Assembly: GCF_006475605.1 (NCBI RefSeq)
Contig: NZ_SSBC01000019.1
Coordinates: forward strand, 186,001 to 250,000
DNA: 64,000 nucleotides
Direction of reading: 5' to 3'
From: Asticcacaulis tiandongensis
Lineage (GTDB): Bacteria; Pseudomonadota; Alphaproteobacteria; Caulobacterales; Caulobacteraceae
Part shown: positions 8,365 through 16,747 of the stretch, piece after piece
Numbering within the stretch: the stretch's first letter is position 1
Layout: the number at the start of each line of letters is the position of its first letter
The notes under the pieces: generated by a model
The model's database searches: none
Seen by the model: the letters and a program-made list of their open reading frames with translations, nothing else
Told to the model about the DNA's origin: nothing
Program-made: the position numbers and the translations under genes

Positions 8365-9168
8365 TCCGGCGTGTTTGCGCGGCTTCTGGTCGAGCGATTG
8401 CCACATCAGGGGGTCGCTTGCGGATTGTCGCGATATCCAGCGGTATTTGACCTCTGTCCATGGGCGAATACTGTTGCGCAGATTATCCAGAATAAAATCG
8501 CCCGAGTCAGTGGTCAGAATGAGAACGGCGTGGGTTTCACGTCGTCTTGTCTCTACGATGGCAATGCTTAAGGTGTCCGGCGCAAAGCCGTTTTCAATCA
8601 GAAGCCTGCGTTTGAGCAGCACATAGTCTTCGCAGTCGCCATAGGCGTCAGCGTTCAGATCTGGCACAAACCAGTAGTCGTCGCGACCGAACTGGCTCAG
8701 ATCGCTACGCGAACGCAGGCGCCGGTTAACGTCGTGATTAACCTGTCGGGCGGTTTGCCACATCTCATCCGTCATCAGGGTTTTCGGGCGGGTATCGGAC
8801 GGTGTCAGGGAAATCGGCGATGGTGAGCCGTTCAAACCCGTATCGTCCGACGCCTCAACTCTGTTGTCCGGTGTAATACTGGCGGGCAAAAGCTCACGAC
8901 CGGAGCCTATGCCTAGACGGTGTAGCAGCCGGTCGCGTAAACGTGCCTGAAAGAGGGCGTCATCGGTTGCCGGTCCATGCTGACAATCCGCAGGGTTACG
9001 GGCGCAAAAGGACAGGAAGGCGGTCGGTGTGAGAACCGGGGGGCCAGGGTTTAGCCAGGCTGTGTTCAGGCTGTTGCGGTCTTTTGTTTGCGCATGCAGT
9101 GGCGCAGGTGCGCCTGCCAGCAGGATCAGGCTTGCCGAGGATATGAAAAGGGTAAGTAACCTGCGCAA
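8356..9168 (-). CDS. LapG-like transglutaminase-fold cysteine protease (BTLCP, peptidase C93)
   Basis: A 270-residue periplasmic protein with a signal peptide (cleavage near PLHA, residue 26). The catalytic triad of the LapG/BTLCP family is visible: C179 in YGDCEDYVLLKRR, H213 in ETHAVLIL and D228 in FILDNLRN. In Pseudomonas, LapG clips a giant adhesin at a di-alanine site to release biofilms. The start is a TTG at 9168; AGGAGAG lies 6 bases before it and no other start fits. It is convergent with the sugar transferase and sits inside a matrix-polysaccharide locus, so a role in remodelling surface proteins is plausible. Its substrate is unknown. Confidence 0.85.
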   Translation of the reverse strand: MRRLLTLFISSASLILLAGAPAPLHAQTKDRNSLNTAWLNPGPPVLTPTAFLSFCARNPADCQHGPATDDALFQARLRDRLLHRLGIGSGRELLPASITPDNRVEASDDTGLNGSPSPISLTPSDTRPKTLMTDEMWQTARQVNHDVNRRLRSRSDLSQFGRDDYWFVPDLNADAYGDCEDYVLLKRRLLIENGFAPDTLSIAIVETRRRETHAVLILTTDSGDFILDNLRNSIRPWTEVKYRWISRQSASDPLMWQSLDQKPRKHAGSV

Positions 9169-9253
9169 TGGTTTCTCTCCTGAACCGGCGCATTCTGTGC
9201 CGACAGAGGGGAGCTTACGTAGAAAATATCAAATAACGGATAAGACTAATGGT

Positions 9254-9265
9254 TAATAATTATTA
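9254..9265. promoter_or_regulatory. 12-bp perfect AT palindrome between protease and phosphatase genes
   Basis: TAATAATTATTA is self-complementary and lies in an AT-rich stretch midway between the two divergent starts. It could be a regulator or nucleoid-protein site. Nothing further can be said. Confidence 0.35.
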
Positions 9266-9290
9266 GCCGTTTTAGAGCCTTAGACGGCTG

Positions 9291-9357
9291 TGCCCTTATG
9301 CGTCTGGCAGAATATATGCATAGGGGCAGCTAGCGGTAGCCATCTGGGGTGCCGCTA
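9291..9357 (+). promoter_or_regulatory. Structured leader with a sigma-54-like promoter motif upstream of the phosphatase
   Basis: Two adjacent stem-loops: TGCCCTTATGC (9291-9301) pairs with GCATAGGGGCA (9318-9328) with one wobble or mismatch, and TAGCGG (9331-9336) pairs with CCGCTA (9352-9357). In the first lies TGGCAGAATATATGCA (9305-9320), with GG and GC exactly 10 bases apart as in -24/-12 promoters. The two readings (RNA leader or RpoN promoter) are alternatives. Confidence 0.3.
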
Positions 9358-9402
9358 TGTATATAAGCGCTCATTAACCTTTCGGAAAACTGTCGCCTGC
9401 TG

Positions 9403-10218
9403 ATGCTGAACCGCGTACAAACCCTATTGAACTTTCTGAGGGGGGGCGAATTAGCCGAACAGGCCGTGCCTGTGTCGTCTATCGACATGCCGACCTATGC
9501 GGTGGGGGATGTGCATGGGCGGTTCGATCTGTTTGAACAAATGATCGCCCGCCTGTGGGCCGATGCCATGAAACTGAAGACCCCTTCGCGCCTTGTGCTG
9601 CTGGGGGACTATGTTGATCGCGGGCCGGAGTCTCAGGATGTGCTGGCGCTGATCTGTGCCTTGCAGGATACGGTAGCTTTTCGGGAAATATGGCCGGAGA
9701 TTATCGTCCTGCGCGGTAATCACGAAGCCACGCTGCTGGGGTTTCTGGAAGATGCTTCGGTGGGGCCGGTGTGGGTGGCGCATGGCGGGCACTCGACCCT
9801 TGTCTCCTATGGCATTCACCCGCCCGTGAACCGTACGGACAGCGAGGCCTGGGAAGAGGTCAGGCTGGCCTTCAGGGATGTGTTTCCGGCGCGGCATCTT
9901 GAGCTGCTGCAATCTTCCAGACTGACCTATCAGGCGGGAGACTATCTGTTTGTGCATGCCGGTATAAGGCCCGGTCAGGCGCTTGAGTTGCAGAACGAAG
10001 ATACCTTCCTGTGGATCCGGAACGCGTTTCTCAAGGCTGAACGGGCGGGCGAACATGTTGTGGTGCATGGTCACACGCCTGCCGAAGAGGTGCATAATGG
10101 TGCGTGGCGTATTGGTCTGGATACCGGGGCCTATGCGACCGGTGTGCTGAGTGCCGTGTATCTTAATGAGACGGAGCGGCGTGTGGTGCAGATTGGCACC
10201 GATGTTGCAGGATCATAG
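9403..10218 (+). CDS. PPP-family metallophosphatase (serine/threonine protein phosphatase type)
   Basis: A 271-residue cytosolic phosphoesterase with the three signature motifs of PPP phosphatases: GDVHGRFD (about residue 33), GDYVDRGPES (about 68) and RGNHEATLLG (about 105), plus HAGIRPGQ and VVHGHTPAE, which supply the later metal-binding histidines. All metal ligands appear present. It lies just before the polysaccharide export genes. No low-molecular-weight tyrosine phosphatase (Wzb) is encoded nearby, so this enzyme might serve the Wzc-like autokinase or another phosphoprotein; that link is inference. Confidence 0.9.
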   Translation: MLNRVQTLLNFLRGGELAEQAVPVSSIDMPTYAVGDVHGRFDLFEQMIARLWADAMKLKTPSRLVLLGDYVDRGPESQDVLALICALQDTVAFREIWPEIIVLRGNHEATLLGFLEDASVGPVWVAHGGHSTLVSYGIHPPVNRTDSEAWEEVRLAFRDVFPARHLELLQSSRLTYQAGDYLFVHAGIRPGQALELQNEDTFLWIRNAFLKAERAGEHVVVHGHTPAEEVHNGAWRIGLDTGAYATGVLSAVYLNETERRVVQIGTDVAGS

Positions 10219-10301
10219 GTCGTCTGGGGCGGTTAGGGCCGTATCAGGCCCTTGATCCGGTTGACTCTGACGAGGCTTTTTCACCATAATCCACAGTGGT
10301 G

Positions 10302-10316
10302 GTCCGTCGTACGGAC
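10302..10316. promoter_or_regulatory. Inverted repeat upstream of the export gene
   Basis: GTCCGT-cgt-ACGGAC is a perfect 6-bp inverted repeat 34 bases before the Wza-like start. It could be an operator or a small hairpin in the leader. No T-run follows, so a terminator is unlikely. Confidence 0.35.
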
Positions 10317-10349
10317 GGCGGCTGTCTTTTATAAGAATATGAGGGGTCT

Positions 10350-10928
10350 ATGACGTTTCGCGTCTCCTTGCTGGCCATTCTGGCGATGATTACTGCGGCT
10401 GTGGTCACTCTGGCGCCGTTTCAGGCGGCACCGGCTATGGCTCAAACGACCGCATCTGAAGACGGGGTCTACCAGTATCAGTTGGGCTCCGGTGATAAGG
10501 TGCGCCTGATCGTGTTTGGTGAAAAAGACCTGAGCGGTGAGTTTGTCGTCAATGGTGCAGGGATTATTTCGCTGCCTCTGATTGGTGATGTTCAGGCGCG
10601 TGGCCTGACGGCCAGTGAACTTCAGACCCGCATCGCTACCGCCTATGCGCAGGGCTATCTGATCGATCCCAAGGTCAATATTGAAGTAATGAACTTCCGC
10701 CCCTTCTATATTCTGGGGGAAGTGAACAAGCCCGGTGAATATCCGTACAGTGACGGATTGACGGTGGTTAACGCGGTGGCGCGTGCCGAGGGCTATACCT
10801 ATCGGGCCGATACCCGCCGCGTCTATATAAAGCACGCCAATCAGGAGAAAGAGGTGGCCGTACCTCTCACATCTACGGTAATGGTGGCGCCAGGTGACAC
10901 AATCCGTATCGGCGAACGTTTCTTTTGA
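10350..10928 (+). CDS. Wza-like polysaccharide export outer-membrane protein
   Basis: Forms the periplasmic and outer-membrane export channel for exopolysaccharide. The 192-residue protein has a Sec signal (cleavage near PAMA, about residue 32). The poly-export domain follows (YQLGSGDKVRLIVFGEKDLS, then GIISLPLIGDVQARGLT), and then an SLBB-type beta-grasp domain (PFYILGEVNKPGEYPYSDG). No lipobox is seen, unlike E. coli Wza, and the protein is about half Wza length, as in HfsD/GumB-like short members. GAGGGG precedes the ATG. It belongs with the Wzc-like kinase downstream. Confidence 0.92.
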   Translation: MTFRVSLLAILAMITAAVVTLAPFQAAPAMAQTTASEDGVYQYQLGSGDKVRLIVFGEKDLSGEFVVNGAGIISLPLIGDVQARGLTASELQTRIATAYAQGYLIDPKVNIEVMNFRPFYILGEVNKPGEYPYSDGLTVVNAVARAEGYTYRADTRRVYIKHANQEKEVAVPLTSTVMVAPGDTIRIGERFF

Positions 10929-11043
10929 GACACGCTGACCGGATTTAAGCCTGTTTGGCGCTATTTCGCATAGCATTGTTCTTGATGAGGCCTTTTATTT
11001 GTGCGCATGCTAACGGGCATGGGCGAGGCTTGAGGGTGGCGAT

Positions 11044-11505
11044 ATGATCAGTTTTAAAAAAGGCGTGGCGTTGGCCGCAGGCATGCTTATGTGTGCCGGA
11101 ATGACCTATGCCGTAGCCAGCACGCAAGCTAGCGATGTTGTGGTTACGGGACTGAGCGGCCAGCAACTCGATCTCAAAACAAAGATCAGCATTCTTGTAC
11201 GCGAAAAGGAAGAGGCGCTAAGCAAGGGCGATATGGCTCTGGCGGAGCAGAAGCAGATTGAAATCGATAAGTTGCTGCGTCAGGCGGCCATAGACGGTCT
11301 TACGGATATTGAACTGAACGCGGTGCTTCTGGCGGTACAGGAAGAGCGGTCTTCGGATCGCGCGACCTTTGCGACGGATGGCGCGGGCGACTGGCGGGGG
11401 GCAACCTCAACGGGGGCGCAACCGAATGATCCCGGAAACGGGTATCGCGGGCCGGGTGAGGGGGATCAGCCCGAAACCCCCGGCAGCGGTTATCGCGAAG
11501 CCTGA
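11044..11505 (+). CDS. Small secreted protein of unknown function in the export cluster
   Basis: A 153-residue protein with a Sec signal peptide (cleavage near YAVAS, about residue 25). A helical, charged middle (about 45-95, LVREKEEALSKGDMALAEQK) is likely a coiled coil. The Gly/Pro-rich tail carries two similar short units (DPGNGYRGPG and ETPGSGYREA). GAGGGTGG lies well placed before the ATG. No family is recognised. Its position between the Wza-like protein and the outer-membrane barrel suggests a periplasmic partner of polysaccharide export. Confidence 0.78.
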   Translation: MISFKKGVALAAGMLMCAGMTYAVASTQASDVVVTGLSGQQLDLKTKISILVREKEEALSKGDMALAEQKQIEIDKLLRQAAIDGLTDIELNAVLLAVQEERSSDRATFATDGAGDWRGATSTGAQPNDPGNGYRGPGEGDQPETPGSGYREA

Positions 11506-11778
11506 TCTCTGTCTGTCATAATCTGTGGAACTGCACGTCTTTTCAGATGTGTGACGGTATGACGTGCCTGAGGTGTAAGTCGGTGTCCGACGGGGGAGAC
11601 GTTTCTTTTTGTAACGTTTCAGAGTGGTACGCTTTTTGCTGATCTGAGTGAAATTATCCGGAGTGACACAGGGCGTACAGGAAACGGGCCCTGATGACAG
11701 TCCGATCGGCAATCATGCGCCTCTGGGGTACGATAGGGTACGGCTCAGGGCGGACAGTTTTATTTTAAGGGGTTTACG

Positions 11779-13065
11779 ATGGCGCGGTTGGTGAAAACGC
11801 TTTTGGCAGGTTTGGCGCTTAGTGCTGTCATTCAGGGAGCTTCTCTGGGGACGGCCATGGCGCAGGATGAGGCCGCTCCCGGCGGTTCGGAGTTTCGCCG
11901 TGACCGCAATCTGTCGGTGCAGCAGCGTGTGCCGGAAGCCTATCGCTCACTCGGCGTGAAGTGGGGCGGGTTCACCGCCTGGCCGCGTGTGCAGGTTGAT
12001 CTGGAGTCAACCGACAACGTATTTTACACCCCGAGCAACAAGCAGAGTGACCTTATTGTGCGGGTGCGTCCCGAACTGGGACTGAAGTCAAACTGGAGCC
12101 GTCACCGCCTTGGGGCGCTGGCCCGTGTGGGCGCTTCCTACTATGCCGACCATAATGATGAGAGCAACACCGAGTGGTTGCTGAACGGTTCGGGACGGTA
12201 CGACATTGTCGGCGCGACCAATCTGTTCGGCAGCTATACGGTCAATCAGGGCTATGACCAGCGCGGCGAGGAGCCGTCTCTGGCGCGGGCAGTGGAGCCG
12301 GTGAAGTATTTCGGCCAGTCCGGCGACCTTGGGGTCGATGTGGTGGGTAACCGTCTGCGTGTCATAGGCAAGGCCAGCTTCCAGAAGCTCGATTATGACA
12401 ATGTCAGAGATTTTGACGGCAACATCATCGATCAGAATCATCGTGACCGTACCGAAACACGCGGTCTGGTGCGCGGTGAATATGCGGTCAGTCCGGACAC
12501 ATCGGTTTATCTTTATTATGAAGCCAACCAGCGTGAATATGACCGGTTTGGTGCCTTGCGTGACTCGGATGGCTATGATGCCGGTATCGGGGCGAGCTTT
12601 GACCTGTCGCGTCTGGTGCGCGGTGAGGTTCAGGTCGGTCAGTACAAGCAGTCCTATGAAAACGGCAGCTACAGCGATGCCAAGGGCAGCTCCTATCGCG
12701 GTAAGGTCGAATGGTTCCCGACGCAGTTGACGACCGTGGGTTTCCATGGCTCACGCGCGGTTTATGAAACGCCGGAAATCGGGTCTTCGGGCTATGTGTC
12801 ATCGGTTCTGGGGGTCAGTGTCGATCATGAGTTGCGCCGGAATATCATCCTGTCGGCGGCCTATAGCCGTGCAGATAATGAATATAACGAATTCGACCGT
12901 GAAGACGAGCGTGCGCGCGTCGATCTGGCGGTCAGGTACCGTATGAACCGTAAGGTGGCGATTGTCGGTGGTTATACCTATAACGATCTGTCGTCTTCGG
13001 GTGCCCAGCAGGTGCCGTCGTACAAGAATAATACGCTTAAGCTGAGCCTCACAGTAGCTTACTAA
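11779..13065 (+). CDS. Outer-membrane beta-barrel protein of the polysaccharide locus (BBP2-like)
   Basis: A 428-residue protein with a Sec signal (cleavage near AMAQ, about residue 29). After a short N-terminal region the whole chain alternates amphipathic strands (VQVDLESTDNVFYTPSN, RHRLGALARVGASYYADHND) and ends NNTLKLSLTVAY, a classic barrel C-terminus ending in an aromatic residue. This pattern matches the putative beta-barrel porin 2 family found in alphaproteobacterial exopolysaccharide loci. It may act in the passage or anchoring of polysaccharide at the outer membrane. AAGGGG precedes the ATG. Confidence 0.85.
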   Translation: MARLVKTLLAGLALSAVIQGASLGTAMAQDEAAPGGSEFRRDRNLSVQQRVPEAYRSLGVKWGGFTAWPRVQVDLESTDNVFYTPSNKQSDLIVRVRPELGLKSNWSRHRLGALARVGASYYADHNDESNTEWLLNGSGRYDIVGATNLFGSYTVNQGYDQRGEEPSLARAVEPVKYFGQSGDLGVDVVGNRLRVIGKASFQKLDYDNVRDFDGNIIDQNHRDRTETRGLVRGEYAVSPDTSVYLYYEANQREYDRFGALRDSDGYDAGIGASFDLSRLVRGEVQVGQYKQSYENGSYSDAKGSSYRGKVEWFPTQLTTVGFHGSRAVYETPEIGSSGYVSSVLGVSVDHELRRNIILSAAYSRADNEYNEFDREDERARVDLAVRYRMNRKVAIVGGYTYNDLSSSGAQQVPSYKNNTLKLSLTVAY

Positions 13066-13145
13066 GCAGGCCCTGAATCAGCCGGATATGGTGTGGGGGT
13101 GAACCTGTTGTTCCCCCCGCGTAATCCTATGAAAAGTTATGCAAA

Positions 13146-15341
13146 ATGAAGTCCGTTGACAATATGTCGAGTGAAGCCGGTGTGCCCGCTTTGCCAAGCT
13201 TTGACCTGAGAGCGGTAATCAGTGATTTCCGCCGGTTTGCGCGTTTTTTTATTGCCGTGTTCGTGCTTGTGACGCTGGCGATATTTATTCCCATACTCAT
13301 GCAGACGCCGACCTATACGTCGTTCTCAAACGTCATGATCGACCCGCGGACGATGAATACGTCACCGGTAGAGGACGTCTTGTCAGGCTTGCCGGCTGAT
13401 GCGGCGACGATTGATACCGAGGTTGAGATCATCAGCTCGCGTGCGCTTGCGCAACGTGTGGTCACGTCACTGAAGCTCGCGGAAGATGCAGAATTCAATC
13501 CGGATGTGCGCGAGAAAAAAGGCCTGTTTGGGGCTGCGAAAGCGGATAAGGCAAAGGCACTGACGCCGCTGCAGACGCAGTACCGTGATCAGGCGATTAT
13601 TGATCGTGTGCTGGCAGGGCTCAAGGTCAGCCGTCAGGGCATGACCCGGATCATTACGATCAGCTATACCAGCCAGTCAGCGGAAAAATCCACGCAGATC
13701 GCCAATGAGTGGGCGAGGCTTTATCTTACGCAACAGATTGAGGCCAAGTTCGAGGCGACCAAGGAGGCCAACAGCTGGCTGAATGATCAACTGGATGAGT
13801 TGCGTGTCGAGGTGCTGGAAAAAGAGGCGGCGGTTCAGAACTATATGATCGTTAACAACCTGATGAGTGCGCAGGGCGCGACCCTGACCGAGCAGGAAAT
13901 TTCCAATCTCAATCAGACCCATGCGAGCGTTAAGGTCGATCTGGCTGAGGCTGAGGCGCGTCTGGCGACGGCCAAGCGCCAGCTGGCGGCGGGGTCAACC
14001 GGTGAAGATGTCGGTGAAGCGCTGGATTCGCAGGTCATCAAGGATCTGCGCCAGCAGCGGACACAGGTGACGCGTCGGATTGCTGAAATGGAAAGTCGCT
14101 ATGGGCCTTTGCATCCTGAAATTATCAAGGCCAAGCGCGAATTGCAGGACATAGATTCGCAGATCAAATCCGAGATCCAGCGCATTATCTCCAATCTTGA
14201 AGCACAGGCTTCGGTGCAGCGTCAGCGGTCGGCTTCGGTTGCGGGCAGTGTGGGCCAGGCCCGGGGCAAGCTTGTGGGGAATAACCGGGCTATGGTGCGG
14301 TTGAATGAGCTGCAACGCGAAGCTGAGGCCTCACGCACACTTTATGAGTCCTATCTGGATCGCTTCAAGCAGACAGCGGCTTCGGGGGGCATTGAGAAAA
14401 CCGATGCGCGTATTGTGTCGCGGGCCAGTTTGCCAACCGGGCCAAGTGCGCCGCAACTCAAGCTTTCGTTCATACTGGCCATGATGTGTGGACTAGGGGC
14501 GGCTGTGGCAGCGGTGCTGGTGCGCCGGGCGCTCGATAGCGGGCTGGTCACCGGTACAGATGTCGAAACCTTGCTGGACCAATCCTATCTGGCCGGTATT
14601 CCGGCACTGGCTTCGACCGCAGAGTCGGGCACCAAGATTACCAGCCCGCCGCTGGAATTCATTCAGCAAAGGCCTCTGTCGGTCTTTGCTGAAGGGTTCC
14701 GCAGCCTCAGGGCTTCGCTGCTCTATTCGCGACTGGGTGAATCCGTGAAAGTTATTGCGGTTACCTCGTCCCTGCCCGGGGAAGGCAAGACCACGACCTC
14801 GGTATGTCTGGCGCAGGTTATGGTGCAGGCGGGGCAGTCGGTTGTGGTGGTTGACTGTGACCTGCGTCGCCGCTCGGTTAAGGATGTGCTGGGCTTTGAG
14901 GTCAAGAGCGGGTTGCTTGAGGTGCTCGCGGGAACAGCTACGCTTGATGAGGTTATCGTCAAGGATGCGCATGGCGTTCAGTATGTGCCGCTGGCCGACA
15001 ACACTTATACGCCGAAAGAGGTGTTTGGCAGCGATGCCATGGACCGTTTGCTGGCAGAGCTGCGTGAGCGGTTTGATACGGTTATTCTCGATACGGCACC
15101 GGTGCTGCCGGTTGTGGATACGCGTATTCTGGCGCGTAAGGCGGATGCCACGATCATGTTGCTGCGCTGGCGCAAGACGCCGCGCAATGCGGTCACCGGT
15201 GCGCTTTCGCTGCTTGAGACCGCAGGCGCAAAGGTAACGGGTGTCGTGCTTACGCAGGTCGATATGAAAGAGCAGGCCCGTTACGGTTACGGAGACTCCG
15301 GCTATTATTATAACGCTTATAAGAAATACTATACCGAGTAA
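13146..15341 (+). CDS. Wzc-like polysaccharide co-polymerase with bacterial tyrosine autokinase domain
   Basis: An inner-membrane protein of 731 residues that sets chain length and drives export through phosphorylation cycles. The N-terminal Wzz domain has a first membrane helix (about 30-55), a long periplasmic coiled coil (about 200-400) with a GNVR-type segment, and a second helix near 440-460. The BY-kinase domain follows: Walker A SSLPGEGKTTTS (K548), Walker A' VVVVDCDLRRRS and Walker B DTVILDTAPVLP. The tail has a tyrosine cluster, GYGDSGYYYNAYKKYYTE, the autophosphorylation sites. It is a single chain, unlike Caulobacter HfsA/HfsB, which are split. It is closed by a terminator just after the stop. 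Confidence 0.95.
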   Translation: MKSVDNMSSEAGVPALPSFDLRAVISDFRRFARFFIAVFVLVTLAIFIPILMQTPTYTSFSNVMIDPRTMNTSPVEDVLSGLPADAATIDTEVEIISSRALAQRVVTSLKLAEDAEFNPDVREKKGLFGAAKADKAKALTPLQTQYRDQAIIDRVLAGLKVSRQGMTRIITISYTSQSAEKSTQIANEWARLYLTQQIEAKFEATKEANSWLNDQLDELRVEVLEKEAAVQNYMIVNNLMSAQGATLTEQEISNLNQTHASVKVDLAEAEARLATAKRQLAAGSTGEDVGEALDSQVIKDLRQQRTQVTRRIAEMESRYGPLHPEIIKAKRELQDIDSQIKSEIQRIISNLEAQASVQRQRSASVAGSVGQARGKLVGNNRAMVRLNELQREAEASRTLYESYLDRFKQTAASGGIEKTDARIVSRASLPTGPSAPQLKLSFILAMMCGLGAAVAAVLVRRALDSGLVTGTDVETLLDQSYLAGIPALASTAESGTKITSPPLEFIQQRPLSVFAEGFRSLRASLLYSRLGESVKVIAVTSSLPGEGKTTTSVCLAQVMVQAGQSVVVVDCDLRRRSVKDVLGFEVKSGLLEVLAGTATLDEVIVKDAHGVQYVPLADNTYTPKEVFGSDAMDRLLAELRERFDTVILDTAPVLPVVDTRILARKADATIMLLRWRKTPRNAVTGALSLLETAGAKVTGVVLTQVDMKEQARYGYGDSGYYYNAYKKYYTE

Positions 15342-15355
15342 TTCCTAACTCTCCG

Positions 15356-15387
15356 CCGCCCCTGTTTTCAGAAGCAGGGGCGGTTTT
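15356..15387 (+). terminator. Rho-independent terminator after the Wzc-like gene
   Basis: CCGCCCCTG (15356-15364) pairs perfectly with CAGGGGCGG (15375-15383), loop of 10, then TTTT. It ends only 3 bases before the next gene's ATG, so it may also mask that gene's ribosome site. Confidence 0.75.
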
Positions 15388-15390
15388 GTC

Positions 15391-16545
15391 ATGTCCCCCA
15401 AGTTGAAGAAGAGTGCTGTAAGGATGGGCCGTGTGCGTCCGGTTATCTTGAACGGGAAATTCCTGACCATGTCCGCAACCGGTGTGAGCCGGGTGGCGGA
15501 GGAGCTGACGCGCGCAATAGGCGACATTCTGGCGAACGAGCCGGATATACTGCGCGGGCGTGAGATCAGGGTTCTGGCACCAGATGAGGCAGATGCGGCG
15601 AGGCGGGAAGGCGTGCAGGCCCTGAATGGTATCCCTGTATACAGGGGGGGATGGTTCAGCGGAAAATTCAGGAACCTGATTTGGGAGCAATGCAGCCTGC
15701 CGTTTATGGCGCGTAGGGGTCTGCTGGTGAATCTGTGCAATTCCGGCCCGATTTGGCACAGTCATTCCATTAGCCTGATACATGATGCACAGGTGTATCT
15801 GACGCCGCAGTCCTATGGGCGGGGATTTCGCCAGTGGTACAGGTTCATGTTGCCGATTTTAGGGCGGCGGTCGGCGCGTATCCTGACCGTGTCGCAGTAC
15901 TCAAAGACGCAGCTGGTTGCGCACGGGGTGGCGTCTGCCGACAAAATTACCGTTATCCATAATGGCTGCGATCAGGTCTTGCGTATGGCGCCGGATACGG
16001 ATTTTCCTCAACGTCTGGGCCTGACGACGGGGGGCTATGTTGTGGCGCTGGCCAATACGCAGGCGCACAAGAACATTCAGGTTCTGCTGCGGGCATTCAT
16101 GCGGCCTGAACTACAGGATATGACACTGGTGCTGTTTGGTGCAGACGGCAGGCAGGATTTTGAAAATAAAGGCCTTGAAGTGCCTGATAATGTTGTCTTT
16201 GCCGGAAGGGTCAGTGACCCGGAACTGGCAGGGCTTATACAAGGGGCCTGCGCCATGGCGTGCCCATCCCTGACCGAAGGCTTTGGTCTGCCGCCGCTTG
16301 AGGCCATGCGGCTCGGCTGTCCGGCGATTATTGCGCCCTGCGGTGCCTTGCCGGAAGTGTGTGGCGAGGCGGCTTTATGGGCCGATCCTCACGCGCCGGC
16401 GCAATGGGCAGCCCATATAAGACGTCTTAGGGATGATCAGCCGTTTTCGCTTGAAATGCGTTCGCGCGGGGTGGTGCAGGCTTCAGACTTTACCTGGGCG
16501 CGGGCGGCACGGCGCTTGCTGGATGTAGTGGTGAGTGTGCCGTAA
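15391..16545 (+). CDS. Family 4 glycosyltransferase
   Basis: A 384-residue GT-B fold retaining glycosyltransferase that adds a sugar to the lipid-linked repeat unit. The C-terminal donor-binding domain has the EX7E-type motif SLTEGFGLPPLEAMRLG (about 291-307). The acceptor domain contains SATGVSRVAEEL and HDAQVYLTPQSYG. The ATG at 15391 is used; an internal ATG at 15424 (MGRVRP) is possible, since a terminator hairpin lies directly before 15391 and neither start has a clear ribosome site. Confidence 0.9.
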   Translation: MSPKLKKSAVRMGRVRPVILNGKFLTMSATGVSRVAEELTRAIGDILANEPDILRGREIRVLAPDEADAARREGVQALNGIPVYRGGWFSGKFRNLIWEQCSLPFMARRGLLVNLCNSGPIWHSHSISLIHDAQVYLTPQSYGRGFRQWYRFMLPILGRRSARILTVSQYSKTQLVAHGVASADKITVIHNGCDQVLRMAPDTDFPQRLGLTTGGYVVALANTQAHKNIQVLLRAFMRPELQDMTLVLFGADGRQDFENKGLEVPDNVVFAGRVSDPELAGLIQGACAMACPSLTEGFGLPPLEAMRLGCPAIIAPCGALPEVCGEAALWADPHAPAQWAAHIRRLRDDQPFSLEMRSRGVVQASDFTWARAARRLLDVVVSVP

Positions 16546-16570
16546 CGGTTCGGAATGGGACGCTTGATCT

Positions 16571-16645
16571 GAACAAACCCTTGGTTTGCATCAGGTGACG
16601 CAAATTCCCCTTAGGGGTGAAGGCGCAAGACGCTTCGGTTTGTTC
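16571..16645 (+). terminator. Long stem-loop between glycosyltransferase and curli operon
   Basis: GAACAAACC (16571-16579) pairs perfectly with GGTTTGTTC (16637-16645), and CCCC-tta-GGGG nests inside (16607-16617). No T-run follows, so it may be a Rho-type or processing structure, or part of the curli control region. Confidence 0.4.
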
Positions 16646-16681
16646 GGACTAAGGTATGGTTATTGAATCGTTAATTGTAAC

Positions 16682-16709
16682 TTGCTTGTCACGAACATGG
16701 TTGTAATAT
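16682..16709 (+). promoter_or_regulatory. Candidate promoter of the curli operon
   Basis: TTGCTT (16682-16687), a 16-base spacer and TAATAT (16704-16709) resemble a housekeeping promoter placed about 38 bases before the csgF start. Weak but well placed. Confidence 0.35.
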
Positions 16710-16747
16710 TCGCGGGTTACGATTCGCGGGGTTGAGGGGTATTTTTC

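Noticed and set aside
12088-12747. Minus-strand frame inside the outer-membrane barrel gene
   Set aside because: Shadow of a barrel-coding sequence with strong strand periodicity on the plus strand.
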